Below are positions 25,854-36,194 of a DNA stretch of 64,000 bases, in pieces (within the stretch, counting starts at the first letter, position 1; every line of letters starts with the position of its first letter). The notes below the pieces were generated by a model. It did no database searches, was not told the origin of the DNA, and worked only from the letters and a program-made list of their open reading frames with translations. Source of the stretch: a bacterium (GTDB lineage Bacteria > Campylobacterota > Campylobacteria > Campylobacterales > Sulfurimonadaceae); NCBI GenBank assembly GCA_018824305.1, contig JAHJGM010000019.1:1-64000 (forward strand), written 5' to 3'. Made by a program: the position numbers and the translations under genes.

Positions 25854-27509
25854 TTATTGTAGTTGGTCTTTAATTAAATCACCTAAAGAGTGAGATTCAT
25901 TGTCATTGATCTCATTCATCAACTCTTGATTTTTGATATAGTCCAATTTCTTAATTGATAGACGGATACGGTCACGACGAGTATCGATTGAAGCGATTGC
26001 CGCTTCGATATCTGAGCCGATCTCTAACTCTTCTTTTACTAAAGGAGCCAAGTCTTCATCACGAATAAGTGCATCGATACCATCTTCAAGTTGTACAAAA
26101 ATACCGAAATCTTTGATATCACGGATTTTGCCGCGTACTACTTGGTTCACTTTGTGAGTAGTAGCAAATTTATCGATCGGGCTTTCTTGTAAAGCTTTAG
26201 CGTTTAAAGAGATCTTTTGATCTTCTTTATTGATTTTTGCTATTTTAACTTTTACTTCATCGCCTACTTTTAGGAAATCTTTACATTTAACGTTCTTTTC
26301 CCAGCTTGCATCTTGATTATGAAGTAGTCCTTCAACACTGCCGATACGTACAAATGCACCAAAATCAGTTAATGATGTTACAACACCGTCAACAACATCA
26401 CCTTCGTGGAAATTCTTAGCAAATTCATCAAAAGGTTTTGCTAAAAGACGTTTTAGTGATACACGTAGTTTATGAGTTTTAGGGTTGATCTCAATAACTT
26501 CAACATCTATCTCTTGTCCTACCGATAAATAATCTGCAGGATTTTTAACGTTTTTATCCCAAGTAATTTCAGAAATGTGTAGGAAACCTTCAATATCATT
26601 ACCAAGGTCAACAAATACGCCGTAAGCTTCAACATTGCTTACTGTTACTGTGATTGTATCGCCTTCATCCAATTCATCTTCGACTTCTGCCCAAGGATCC
26701 GGCTGAACAGCTTTGATAGAAAGTGACAGATGACGTTTGTCTTTATCGTAAGAGATAGCTTTAACTGTTACTACGTCACCCTCTTTATAAAGTTTAGACG
26801 GGTTAACAGGCCCTTTGTAAGAGATCTCGTTATAGTGAACTAGACCGTCAACACCACCAACGTCTACGAACATACCGTAGCTAGTGATCTTTTTGATCGT
26901 ACCTTCAACGATTACATCTTCTGCCATCAATGCATCGATGATCTCTTTTTTACGTTTACGCTCTTCGTTAAACAGTTTACGGCGTGAAACGACTATAGTG
27001 TTTTCAGCATCATCTATTTTAACGACTTGAGCTTTGATCTTACGGCCGACAACATCTTCATTATCTTTAAATGCTGCTAATGAACGAGGCATAAAGAATG
27101 ATACATCATCAGCTTCAACAACGTAACCACCACGATTTTTCTTAGTGATAGTACCTTCGATTATTAAATCTTCGAAGTTTTCTTTATTTGCTTGTATGAA
27201 ATCTAGAGTTTTCTTTTGTTCAAGAACTTTTTTATAAGATATCTTTGGACGTTCATTGTAGTGTCCCGTTACCATAACAGTAATCTTATCACCTACATTA
27301 AACGCAAGTTCTCCGTTTTCATCACGTAATTCATCTAAACTAAGAATACCCTCTAGCTTATCGCCTACGCCTACTAAAGCTCTATTATCTTCTACTTGAA
27401 TCTCTACTATTTCGCCTTCTGTAATACGGTTTGATTCTTGCTCTTTTAAAGAGGCCTCAAACATCTCAGCAAAATTTTCTTCTTCTAATGGTTCGTTATC
27501 GAATGCCAT
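25854..27509 (-). CDS. rpsA: 30S ribosomal protein S1
   Basis: 551 residues with six S1 RNA-binding repeats, at roughly 35-105, 120-185, 200-270, 288-355, 372-440 and 458-528; clear repeat hallmarks are GMFVDVGGVDGLVHYNEIS, GVFVDLGNDIEGFLHISEI and GAFVRIGSVEGLLHNQD. S1 binds mRNA at the ribosome during initiation. ATG at 27509 follows AAGGGA, and a perfect TATAAT lies at 27543-27548 on the minus strand. It begins a rpsA-hypothetical-serA operon. In Campylobacter ispH lies immediately upstream of it; here ispH is 24 kb away. Confidence 0.96.
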   Translation of the reverse strand: MAFDNEPLEEENFAEMFEASLKEQESNRITEGEIVEIQVEDNRALVGVGDKLEGILSLDELRDENGELAFNVGDKITVMVTGHYNERPKISYKKVLEQKKTLDFIQANKENFEDLIIEGTITKKNRGGYVVEADDVSFFMPRSLAAFKDNEDVVGRKIKAQVVKIDDAENTIVVSRRKLFNEERKRKKEIIDALMAEDVIVEGTIKKITSYGMFVDVGGVDGLVHYNEISYKGPVNPSKLYKEGDVVTVKAISYDKDKRHLSLSIKAVQPDPWAEVEDELDEGDTITVTVSNVEAYGVFVDLGNDIEGFLHISEITWDKNVKNPADYLSVGQEIDVEVIEINPKTHKLRVSLKRLLAKPFDEFAKNFHEGDVVDGVVTSLTDFGAFVRIGSVEGLLHNQDASWEKNVKCKDFLKVGDEVKVKIAKINKEDQKISLNAKALQESPIDKFATTHKVNQVVRGKIRDIKDFGIFVQLEDGIDALIRDEDLAPLVKEELEIGSDIEAAIASIDTRRDRIRLSIKKLDYIKNQELMNEINDNESHSLGDLIKDQLQ

Positions 27510-27542
27510 ACACTTTTCCCTTGTTACATATAAAATTGTGTG

Positions 27543-27548
27543 ATTATA
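27543..27548 (-). promoter_or_regulatory. -10 element of rpsA
   Basis: TATAAT on the minus strand, 34 bases before the rpsA start codon, preceded by a T-rich stretch (TTTTTTCG) and no clear -35 box, as is usual for sigma-70 promoters in this phylum. Confidence 0.6.
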
Positions 27549-27636
27549 ACGAAAAAACTGTTACATATATATTAATTTTATAATTTGTATCTCAAAAAAC
27601 GATTTAACTAAAAATAAAAATAAATAAAAATCAGAG

Positions 27637-27642
27637 TATAAT
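27637..27642 (+). promoter_or_regulatory. -10 element of pgm
   Basis: Perfect TATAAT 28 bases before the pgm start codon, in an A/T-rich region without a clear -35 box. It would give a leader of about 20 bases that includes the AGAGGG ribosome site. Confidence 0.55.
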
Positions 27643-27669
27643 TTAGCATATATAGAAAGAGGGAAATAT

Positions 27670-29271
27670 ATGTCATTAAACAGATTAGCCGGAAAAAAAG
27701 CACCAAAAGAGATATTAGTAAACGTCACGGATTTAATAGATAATTATTACCATAAAAAACCTGATTTGTCACAACAGTCCAATCTTGTTTCATTTGGGAC
27801 TTCCGGTCACAGAGGCAGTTCGTTTCTAGGCAGTTTCAATGAAGAACATATTTTAGCTATTACACAGGCAGTGGTCGATTACAGAAAAGACAAGGTCAAA
27901 AACGGACTTTTTATAGGGATGGATACACACGGACTTTCCACTCCTGCACATAAAACCGCTTTAGAAGTTTTGGCTGCGAATAAAGTCACCACTTACTACA
28001 GTTTAAAATACACACCTACGCCTGTTATCTCAAATGCTATTCTAACGCATGAAGATACCGACGGCATCGTCGTGACTCCATCGCACAATCCGCCAGAAGA
28101 CGGAGGGTTTAAATATAACGGCACAAACGGTGGTCCTGCGGCTGAAGATGCGACTTTATGGATAGAAAACAGAGCCAATGAGATCTTAAAAAATGCTCTC
28201 AAAGATGTCAAAAGAATCCCTTATGAGGAAGCTATACGTTCGGAGTATCTAATTGAATACGATTTTATAACACCCTACGTGGATGGACTCAAAGACGTCA
28301 TAGACATGGAAGTCATTAAAAATTCCAAGATCAAGATTGGTGCCGATGCACTCGGCGGTTCAGGGATGGAGTATTATACCGCTATCAAAAACACCTACGG
28401 TCTGGATATGACCGTTTTTAACGATACGCCTGATTTTACATTTTCCTTTATGCATTGCGACAAAGACGGCAAGATCAGGATGGATTGTTCAAGTCCTTAT
28501 GCGATGGCAGGGCTTATCGAACTAAAAGACAAGTTTGATATAGCATTTGGAAACGACACGGATTTTGACAGACACGGCATCGTCACAAAAAGCAAAGGAC
28601 TTTTAAACCCAAACCACTATCTTGCTGTTGCAATCGACTATTTGACAAAATACAGAGATTTTCAAGGATTCGGCATCGGCAAAACTCTTGTAAGCAGCTC
28701 TATGATAGACAGAGTATGTGCAGACAACGGGATAAAGGTGTTTGAGACACCTGTAGGTTTTAAATGGTTTGTCGAACCGATGATTGACAAAGAGATCTTT
28801 TTTGCCGGAGAGGAGAGTGCGGGAGCGAGCTTCCTGAGAAAAGACAAAAATGTCTGGAGTACAGATAAAGACGGCATCATCATGACGCTTTTAAGTGCCG
28901 AGATACTGGCTAAGACCGGAATCGATCCCGGTGAATATTATGAAAATCTGACAAAAAAATTCGGCAATCCCGTCTATGCAAGAATAGATGCCCCGGCTAA
29001 TTTTGAACAAAAAAAGGTACTTAAAAACTTATCGCCAAATGATATAAAAACGACTATGCTTGCAGGCGAAAAGATAGAAAAGATACTCACCACCGCAGAC
29101 AACGGAGCGAAAATAGGCGGGCTGAAAGTCGTCTCGCAAAATGGATGGTTTGCGATCAGACCCTCTGGAACCGAGGATGTCTATAAGATATACGCTGAAA
29201 GCTTTATAGATGAAAACCATCTTAGATCTATCCAGCACGAAGCACAGGAGATCGTAAAATCACTGTTTTGA
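27670..29271 (+). CDS. pgm: Phosphoglucomutase, alpha-D-glucose phosphate-specific
   Basis: Interconverts glucose 1-phosphate and glucose 6-phosphate, linking glycogen turnover to glycolysis. 533 residues, the usual bacterial Pgm size. All four active-site loops are intact: the phosphoserine loop VTPSHNPPEDGGFKYN (about residue 136), the metal loop FGNDTDFDRHGI, the sugar loop GEESAGASF and the phosphate-binding RPSGTEDVYKIY near the end. It is the first gene of a plus-strand trio facing the glycogen operon tail to tail, which fits with it being the working mutase of this locus. Confidence 0.94.
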   Translation: MSLNRLAGKKAPKEILVNVTDLIDNYYHKKPDLSQQSNLVSFGTSGHRGSSFLGSFNEEHILAITQAVVDYRKDKVKNGLFIGMDTHGLSTPAHKTALEVLAANKVTTYYSLKYTPTPVISNAILTHEDTDGIVVTPSHNPPEDGGFKYNGTNGGPAAEDATLWIENRANEILKNALKDVKRIPYEEAIRSEYLIEYDFITPYVDGLKDVIDMEVIKNSKIKIGADALGGSGMEYYTAIKNTYGLDMTVFNDTPDFTFSFMHCDKDGKIRMDCSSPYAMAGLIELKDKFDIAFGNDTDFDRHGIVTKSKGLLNPNHYLAVAIDYLTKYRDFQGFGIGKTLVSSSMIDRVCADNGIKVFETPVGFKWFVEPMIDKEIFFAGEESAGASFLRKDKNVWSTDKDGIIMTLLSAEILAKTGIDPGEYYENLTKKFGNPVYARIDAPANFEQKKVLKNLSPNDIKTTMLAGEKIEKILTTADNGAKIGGLKVVSQNGWFAIRPSGTEDVYKIYAESFIDENHLRSIQHEAQEIVKSLF

Positions 29272-29297
29272 CAAAAACTTGATCTAAAGGAGCCAAT

Positions 29298-30104
29298 ATG
29301 AGAGTGATCAGCCTGATAAACGGATCTATAATTTCAGAGACCACGGCAATTTATGCTTTAAATTACGCAAAGAGGCTCGATGCAATACTTGACTTGGTCT
29401 ATATAAAAGGCACGGACTCATTAAGCGACGTCAGAAAAAGTGTCGAAGAGTTAAATATTCTCAGCTCCTCTTGTGATTTAGAGAGCGAATTTCTTATTTT
29501 TGAAAACTTTCAAGAGTTTACGGTTTACGTCAAAGAGAAAGATATCGATGTCATCTTTTGTTCCACCAGGCAGAACCATTCTATTTTTGACAAATCGTTT
29601 ACTCAGATTCTCATAAGAGCCAATTTAGCAGTCGATTTAGCCGTCGTCAAAGTAGTCAAGCTTTCGATGCAAAATAGCATCGAAAAAATAATTTTGCCTG
29701 TCAGAAACTCTAAACTCTCCGTAAAAAAATTCTCATTTTTTACTACTTTTGCTCTTACATATAATGCCAAGGCCGAAGTATACTCGATCGATAAAGTCTC
29801 AAAAAATAAAATGGCGACGATGAACATCCAAAAAGAGAAGACAAGACTCAAAGAGATCATCTTTAATTTTAGACACTATCTCAGACTCTCAAAATTGTTG
29901 GATTTCAAATTTTCTATAAAACACGACTATGCAATGACCGAAGGGGACAGAGTAAAAGCTCACATAGCCAATCACGGATATGATTTAGCAATAGTCGGCG
30001 GGCATCATCAAGAAAGCTTTTTTTATCAGCATCCCATCGATATCCTTTTTAAGCATCCTATGTTAAATGTTATATATTTCATTCCTTTCAAGGATGAACT
30101 GTGA
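29298..30104 (+). CDS. Universal stress protein-like protein (two Usp-like halves)
   Basis: 268 residues that fold plausibly as two alpha/beta Usp-type units (about 1-130 and 135-268): each half has an alternating strand-helix pattern, and the second ends with HIANHGYDLAIVGGHHQESFFY, like the GxxGSx9 region of Usp proteins but without the classical nucleotide-binding Gly/Ser motif. It follows pgm after 26 bases, and its TGA overlaps the GTG start of the P-type ATPase, so it may regulate or stabilise that pump. Exact function unknown. Confidence 0.65.
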   Translation: MRVISLINGSIISETTAIYALNYAKRLDAILDLVYIKGTDSLSDVRKSVEELNILSSSCDLESEFLIFENFQEFTVYVKEKDIDVIFCSTRQNHSIFDKSFTQILIRANLAVDLAVVKVVKLSMQNSIEKIILPVRNSKLSVKKFSFFTTFALTYNAKAEVYSIDKVSKNKMATMNIQKEKTRLKEIIFNFRHYLRLSKLLDFKFSIKHDYAMTEGDRVKAHIANHGYDLAIVGGHHQESFFYQHPIDILFKHPMLNVIYFIPFKDEL

Positions 30105-32782
30105 AAGCTTATCAACTCAGTCCGCAAAAATTATTCAAAGAGTTTAGAACAGGTCAAGAGGGACTATCTACCAGTGATGTAGCAAAAAGACAAAGAGATT
30201 TTGGAAAAAATCTTATTGAAAGAAAAGAGAAAAAAAATTATCTCAAAGAGTATTTCAAACAATATATAGAGTTCTTTCCTATTCTTCTTGAGATAGCCGG
30301 AGTCTTAGCGTTTATTGCCGAATATTATCAACCTGATCAGGGGAATAATATTTTAGGTTATGCGATTTTCGGTGCTGTTATCATCAATGCCTCTTTTACT
30401 TTTTGGCAGAACTTTAAAGCCGATAAAGCGATGGATGCACTTTTAAAGCTTATGCCTACTATCATCAAAGTCAAACGTGAGGGGAAGATTCTGGAAGTCG
30501 ATGCCAGTGAATTGGTTCCGGGAGACCTCATTGTTTTGGAAGAGGGAGACAAAATTGCAGCCGATGCCGTTTTACTGGAGGCTAACGAGCTATATATCAA
30601 TATCTCCTCACTAAACGGGGAATCAAAACCAAGCAGAAGAGAACTTACAAGTGAACATGCAAAACGTGAGATAGATGCTAAAAATATGGTCTATGCAGGA
30701 ACAAGTGTCGTAAATGGAAGCGGAGAAGCCATTGTCGTTGCCACAAGTATGGCTACGGAGTTCGGTAAGATCGCCACTCTGACAAACAATATTGAAAAAG
30801 GTCTTACACCGCTTGAAAAAGAGGTGATCAATATGACAAAGATCCTTACCGTCTTAGCCCTGCTTGCAGGTGTCGTATTTTTTCTATTGGGATATTTTTC
30901 CGGTAAAGGGATCCTTATCGCAGCTATATTTGCACTCTCTTTAATAGTAGCGAACGTTCCTGAAGGTCTTCTTCCTACCATTACCTTATCCCTCTCCCTT
31001 GCTTCACAAAGAATGGCCAAAAAAAATGCTCTCATTAAAAACTTGGCCTCTGTTCAAACACTGGGGAGTGTCACTACGATATGTACCGATAAAACAGGTA
31101 CACTCACCAAAAATGAGATGACGCTCAAAGAGATCTATCTCACAAGCGGTGAAAAAATCTCTATCAGCGGAAACGGCTACGACACGATAGGTGAGTTCAG
31201 TATTAATAATGAAAGTGAAAACTCTAAAGAGCACTTAAAAACACTGCTCAAAGCAGGATTGTTCAATTCAAGAGCCAGTATAGACGAGAACAACAAGATC
31301 ATTGGTGATCCGACCGAATTAGCCATTGTCGTTGCAGCAAAAAAATACAATGTAGAAAATGGTTTTCAAAAAATAAAAGAGAACCCTTTTAGCAGTGAGC
31401 GAAAGATGATGTCTACTTTCGGTAATCTTGATGGCAAAGAGATCCTCTGTGTAAAAGGTGCACCGGAGGTCATCTTTGCAAAGATCTCACATTATCAAGA
31501 TAAGAATGAGAGAAAAACATTTGATGAAGATACTCACAACAGAGTTCAAAAAGAGCTTGAAGATTTTGAAAATAAAGCATATCGGGTTTTGGCTATCGCT
31601 GTGAATGATAAAGATGATGAAGAGAATCTGACTCTAATCGGACTTGTCGCCATCATGGATATTGCAAGACCTGAAGTCAAAGATGCACTCACAAGATGCT
31701 ACACAGCCGGGATCAGAACGATAATGATCACCGGAGACAACGCAAATACTGCTGCAGCCATCGGCAAACAGATCGGACTAAAGTATGACGGTGTAGTAAC
31801 CGGTAATGAAGTAGCGCAGATGAGCAGTGAAGAGCTTGAATATCTCTTGGAGGAAAAAACGGTTATATTTGCAAGGATGGCAAGCAACCAAAAACTAAAG
31901 ATCGCCGAGGCACTTCAGAAAAACGGTGAAGTCGTAGCGATGACGGGCGATGGCGTCAACGACTCGCCTTCACTGAAAAAAGCGGATATCGGTATAGCGA
32001 TGGGAAGCGGTACGGATGTGGCAAAAGAGTCAAGTGATATGATACTGCTTGATGACAATTTCAACTCTATCGTTTCGGCTATCGAAGAGGGAAGAACGGT
32101 CTATTTCAACATCAAAAAATTCGTGACTTATATCCTTTCATCCAATGTTCCGGAGATCGTGCCCTATATCCTCTCTTTCTTTTTAAAGATCCCGAACCCT
32201 CTTTCCGTCATCCAGATCCTCTCCATCGATCTAGGTTCAGACATGCTGCCAGGACTCGCACTCGGAAGTGAGAAGCCGGAAAAAAACATCATGAAAAGAC
32301 CGCCTGTAGGCAAAGATGAGAAGATATTGGATTGGGAAGTTTTTAAACGCGGATATTTTTTCATAGGTGTCATCGAAGCAAGTGCCGCGATGTTTGCATT
32401 TATGAGTTTTCTTCTCTCACATGGCTGGCAATATGGACAGGTCGATCTGCATGATCCTGTCTTTCATGCCCAAGCCATGACAATGACTCTTTTGGGTGCC
32501 ATTACAAGTCAGCTTGCCAATGCATGGACGATGAGAAGCTGGGACTTTAATATCTGGACTATCAGCTGGAAATCGAACAAAACGCTTCTTTTCGCCTGGG
32601 CAGTCGTTTTGGTTTGGATATATATGCTTTTAAATGTGGAGGCTGTTCAAAAAGTGTTTAATACTGCCCATGTACCGCTAAATGATCTTTGGATACTGCT
32701 CCCGTTTCCGATACTGGTCTTAGTAGCTCATGAGAGCTATAAATATATCAGATTAAAAAAGATGCAATATATCGATATTTAG
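30101..32782 (+). CDS. P-type cation-transporting ATPase, P2 (Na,K/Ca-like) class
   Basis: 893-residue ion pump. The start is GTG at 30101, overlapping the Usp-like stop (GTGA), with AAGGA six bases before. Domains in order: cation ATPase N-terminus (1-70), TM1-2, actuator with SSLNGESKPSRRE, TM3-4, phosphorylation site D330 in CTDKTGTLT, nucleotide domain with the K-containing VKGAPEVI, hinge TGDGVNDSP, then six C-terminal helices. TM4 reads VANVPEGLLPTIT and TM6 DLGSDMLPGLAL followed by MKRPP, closer to Na,K-ATPase (class IIC) than to SERCA. No Cys-Pro-Cys or N-terminal metal-binding domain, so not a heavy-metal pump. Transported ion (Na+, K+, Ca2+ or H+) is not determinable here. Confidence 0.88.
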   Translation: MKAYQLSPQKLFKEFRTGQEGLSTSDVAKRQRDFGKNLIERKEKKNYLKEYFKQYIEFFPILLEIAGVLAFIAEYYQPDQGNNILGYAIFGAVIINASFTFWQNFKADKAMDALLKLMPTIIKVKREGKILEVDASELVPGDLIVLEEGDKIAADAVLLEANELYINISSLNGESKPSRRELTSEHAKREIDAKNMVYAGTSVVNGSGEAIVVATSMATEFGKIATLTNNIEKGLTPLEKEVINMTKILTVLALLAGVVFFLLGYFSGKGILIAAIFALSLIVANVPEGLLPTITLSLSLASQRMAKKNALIKNLASVQTLGSVTTICTDKTGTLTKNEMTLKEIYLTSGEKISISGNGYDTIGEFSINNESENSKEHLKTLLKAGLFNSRASIDENNKIIGDPTELAIVVAAKKYNVENGFQKIKENPFSSERKMMSTFGNLDGKEILCVKGAPEVIFAKISHYQDKNERKTFDEDTHNRVQKELEDFENKAYRVLAIAVNDKDDEENLTLIGLVAIMDIARPEVKDALTRCYTAGIRTIMITGDNANTAAAIGKQIGLKYDGVVTGNEVAQMSSEELEYLLEEKTVIFARMASNQKLKIAEALQKNGEVVAMTGDGVNDSPSLKKADIGIAMGSGTDVAKESSDMILLDDNFNSIVSAIEEGRTVYFNIKKFVTYILSSNVPEIVPYILSFFLKIPNPLSVIQILSIDLGSDMLPGLALGSEKPEKNIMKRPPVGKDEKILDWEVFKRGYFFIGVIEASAAMFAFMSFLLSHGWQYGQVDLHDPVFHAQAMTMTLLGAITSQLANAWTMRSWDFNIWTISWKSNKTLLFAWAVVLVWIYMLLNVEAVQKVFNTAHVPLNDLWILLPFPILVLVAHESYKYIRLKKMQYIDI

Positions 32783-32793
32783 CAGTCCGCTTT

Positions 32794-34716
32794 TTACTTT
32801 ATCTTTTGAAGATAAACGACACTTAGCGGAGGCAGCGTCACTTTAAGCATATTTTTTCTTCCGTGACACGACTGTGGAATCGATCGCATCGGTTCACTGT
32901 TGGTGATACCGTTTCCTCCAAACTCAACATAATCAGAGTTAAATATCTCTATATACTCCCCGCTGCTTGGAATTCCTATTTCATAATTCGTATGCTCTTT
33001 GTCTGAAAAGTTGCACACTACAATAATAGGCTTGATCCCTCTTCCGCCGATTCGGATGAAAGAGATGACGTTTGCCGTATAGTCATTCTCATCTATCCAT
33101 GCAAAACCGCTGCTCAGTACATCATTCTTATAAAAAGCAGGCTCTTGGGCATAAAGTTTATTTAAACTCTTAACTATTTTTTGTATACCCGTATGTTCTC
33201 TATACTCTAAAAGGTGCCAGTCAAGACTCTGTTTGAAGTTCCACTCAGCAAACTGTGCGAACTCCGCTCCCATAAAGAGCAGTTTTTTCCCGGGATGAGC
33301 GATCATCAATGAAAAAAGTGCCCTTAAGTTGGCAAACTTTTTCTCATGACTTCCCGGCATCTTATTGATAAGCGAACCCTTCATATGAACTACTTCATCG
33401 TGACTAAGAGGTAAAAGATAGTTTTCATTGTACATGTAGACAAAACTGAATGTCAGGTTTTGATGGTGATGCTGTCTAAAAAACGGATCGACTTTCATAT
33501 ATTTTAAGATATCGTGCATCCAACCCATGTTCCATTTGTATCCGAACCCGAGTCCGCCACTGCTAACAGGACGGCTTACCATAGAGTAATTTGTGGACTC
33601 TTCGGCAAACATCATAATATCGTCGAACTCTGCGTATGTAGTCGTATTGAGTTGTTTTAAGAACTGTACTGCCCCGCGATTGACATTGCTTCCATCCTCA
33701 TTTGGTACCCATTCGCCCTCTTTTCTTGCATAATCAAGATAAAGCATGGAAGCGACCGCATCGACTCTGATACCGTCGATATGATACTTCTCTAGCCAAA
33801 AGATAGCCGAACTCACCAAAAAAGCACGTACTTCATTCCTGTCGTAGTTAAAAATAGCACTGCCCCACTCCGGATGAAAACCTTTTCTTGGATCTTCATG
33901 TTCATACAGACAAGTCCCGTCAAAGTTCATAAGACCATGCCCGTCTGTGACAAAGTGAGAGGGAACCCAGTCTAAGATAACACCGATCCCGTTACTGTGC
34001 ATGATATCTACAAAAGCCATAAACTCATCTGGTGTCCCATAACGTGATGTCGGAGCGAAATATCCGGTCACCTGATAACCCCATGAACCTTCAAACGGAA
34101 ATTCCGTGATAGGCATGAGTTCTACATGCGTAAAGTTCATCTCTTTTAAATACTCGGCCAACTCATTTGCAGCTTCAATATATGTCAAGAAGCGGTTACC
34201 CTCTTCTACTTTTCTTCTCCACGAACCAAGATGGACTTCATAAATAGAGATAGGCGCCGTGTGGGAATTATTTTTATGACGCGATTTCATCCATTGTTGA
34301 TCATTCCAGATATATCCCTCTATATTCCAGACCCTTGAAGCAGAACTGGGCGCGACCTCTGCAAAAAAAGCATAAGGATCGGCTTTTTGACGGCTTACAT
34401 GTGAAGAGTTTGAGTCGATATGGTATTTATATGTCATACCCTGTTTGACGTCTGTAATGAACCCTTCCCAGATTCCTGAACTGTCCTCGCGGAGCTTTAA
34501 GGGATGAGAAGCTGCATTATAATCATTAAAATCCCCCATAACCGATACCGCGTTTGCATTTGGTGCCCATAGCGCAAAATAAACTCCCTCTGCACCGTCT
34601 CGTTTCATAAAATGTGAACCTAGATGATTGTAGAGTTTTGCGTGCGTACCCTCTTTGAAAAGATAGATGTCAAAGTCGCTAAAGAGTGTTACGTCATAAA
34701 AGATTTCGTACTTCAT
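32794..34716 (-). CDS. glgB: 1,4-alpha-glucan branching enzyme
   Basis: GH13 enzyme making alpha-1,6 branches in glycogen. 640 residues: N-terminal CBM48 (about 35-125, YFALWAPNANAVSVMGDFND), catalytic barrel, and C-terminal beta domain. Conserved segments include DWVPSHF, the nucleophile Asp in GIRVDAVASMLYLDY, the acid Glu in MFAEEST and LPLSHDEVVH. The start ATG overlaps the glgA stop (ATGA). It is the last gene of the minus-strand glycogen run; only 11 bases separate its stop from that of the convergent P-type ATPase gene. Confidence 0.95.
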   Translation of the reverse strand: MKYEIFYDVTLFSDFDIYLFKEGTHAKLYNHLGSHFMKRDGAEGVYFALWAPNANAVSVMGDFNDYNAASHPLKLREDSSGIWEGFITDVKQGMTYKYHIDSNSSHVSRQKADPYAFFAEVAPSSASRVWNIEGYIWNDQQWMKSRHKNNSHTAPISIYEVHLGSWRRKVEEGNRFLTYIEAANELAEYLKEMNFTHVELMPITEFPFEGSWGYQVTGYFAPTSRYGTPDEFMAFVDIMHSNGIGVILDWVPSHFVTDGHGLMNFDGTCLYEHEDPRKGFHPEWGSAIFNYDRNEVRAFLVSSAIFWLEKYHIDGIRVDAVASMLYLDYARKEGEWVPNEDGSNVNRGAVQFLKQLNTTTYAEFDDIMMFAEESTNYSMVSRPVSSGGLGFGYKWNMGWMHDILKYMKVDPFFRQHHHQNLTFSFVYMYNENYLLPLSHDEVVHMKGSLINKMPGSHEKKFANLRALFSLMIAHPGKKLLFMGAEFAQFAEWNFKQSLDWHLLEYREHTGIQKIVKSLNKLYAQEPAFYKNDVLSSGFAWIDENDYTANVISFIRIGGRGIKPIIVVCNFSDKEHTNYEIGIPSSGEYIEIFNSDYVEFGGNGITNSEPMRSIPQSCHGRKNMLKVTLPPLSVVYLQKIK

Positions 34717-36194
34717 AATGCCGGCTTTGACATGTTTTGTCTGTCAAGGATATATCTATAGACGGCCTCGTAACTTTTTGCTGAATCATCCCAGCTGAAA
34801 TGCTCTTTCATCGCTCGTTCCTGCATATCTTTAAACGCCTTTTTATCTTTATGATAGATCTCTACTGCCCACAATACGGTGTAGTATAATGCTGCCGAAC
34901 TTGCATCGTAAAATTTGAACCCGTTGCCGTTTTCGTGATGCTCGTCAAAATTTACGATCGTATCATCCAAACCGCCTGCCGCACGAACGATAGGCAACGT
35001 ACCGTAACGAAGACTATATATCTGATTGAGTCCGCAAGGTTCAAAGAGTGAGGGCATTAAGAACATATCACATCCTGCTTCTATCTTGTGTGCCAGTACA
35101 TCATTATAGCCTACATGTAAGCCAAAATTTGGACGATGATGTGCGATATGTCCAAAATACCCCTCTGCCCATTTTTCTCCCGTACCGAGCATAATGATCT
35201 GAACGTCAAGATCTAACAGCCCATGTATCGCTTCAGCGATAAGCCCTATACCTTTTTGATCTACAAAACGCCCGACAAAACCGATAACAGGCACATCATC
35301 ACGCAATTCTAAATGAAAATGTCTTTGAATGTCTCGTTTACACTCTAACTTTCCATCCATGTTATCAACATCATATTTTTTCGCTATTGCATTGTCAACA
35401 GACGGATTCCATTCATCATAATCCACACCGTTTAGTATTCCAAAAAGTTTATCACTGTGTGCTCTAATATGATTTTCAAGTCCAAAACCAAAATCAGAGG
35501 TCTGGATCTCCTGCGCATATTTTTTTGAGACTGTCGTAACGGCATCGGCGTGCATAATCCCGCCTTTTAAAAGGTTTACGCTATTAAAGCTCTCGAACTC
35601 ATGTGCATTGAAATGCTCCCATCCCACTTCCATAACGTCCATAAGATTTTTATGGAAATTTCCTTGATGCTGAAGATTATGAATTGTCAGGACTGTCTTT
35701 GCAAAAGCGAAATCATGCACAAATCTAGTCTTTGCCAAAAGTGGCATAGCCGCCGTATGCCAATCGTTTGCATGGATGATATCAGGCGTAAAATGCAGCA
35801 TCTTACAAAGTTGCAGGGCTGCTTTTGAGAGAAATATAAAACGGTTGGCATTATCTTCAAATGAACCTTCATGGTCATCATAAAGTCCACTTCTGCCAAA
35901 ATACCTCTCGTAATCTATAAAATAAACAGGCACATCACTTTGAGCAAGCGTAGTGGTATAAACAGCGGCCCATAGCTCACCCATAGCACCCATCGGTACA
36001 CCAAGCGGGGCTTCAAGCTTCACTAATTTACTTTTATCTATCTGATAATATCTAGGCATCACGACTATAATGTTATGCCCTAGCTTTTTTATTGCTTTTG
36101 GAAGAGCCCCCGCCACATCGGCAAGCCCACCTGTTTTTGCAAATCCAACCACTTCAGAGGCTGCAAATAAGATATTTAACTTCTTTTCACTCAT
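34713..36194 (-). CDS. glgA: Glycogen synthase (first of two)
   Basis: GT5 enzyme extending alpha-1,4-glucan from an NDP-glucose donor. 493 residues: the N-terminal GT5 domain has the donor loop KTGGLADVAGALPKA (about residue 20) and HANDWHTA; the C-terminal domain has GFVGRFVDQKG and the acidic EPCGLNQIYSLRYGTLPIV motif. Overlaps of four bases with glgB and the ROK kinase gene place it firmly in the operon. A paralogue is encoded two genes away. No stand-alone glgC is present in the window, so which NDP-glucose is used is open. Confidence 0.92.
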   Translation of the reverse strand: MSEKKLNILFAASEVVGFAKTGGLADVAGALPKAIKKLGHNIIVVMPRYYQIDKSKLVKLEAPLGVPMGAMGELWAAVYTTTLAQSDVPVYFIDYERYFGRSGLYDDHEGSFEDNANRFIFLSKAALQLCKMLHFTPDIIHANDWHTAAMPLLAKTRFVHDFAFAKTVLTIHNLQHQGNFHKNLMDVMEVGWEHFNAHEFESFNSVNLLKGGIMHADAVTTVSKKYAQEIQTSDFGFGLENHIRAHSDKLFGILNGVDYDEWNPSVDNAIAKKYDVDNMDGKLECKRDIQRHFHLELRDDVPVIGFVGRFVDQKGIGLIAEAIHGLLDLDVQIIMLGTGEKWAEGYFGHIAHHRPNFGLHVGYNDVLAHKIEAGCDMFLMPSLFEPCGLNQIYSLRYGTLPIVRAAGGLDDTIVNFDEHHENGNGFKFYDASSAALYYTVLWAVEIYHKDKKAFKDMQERAMKEHFSWDDSAKSYEAVYRYILDRQNMSKPAL

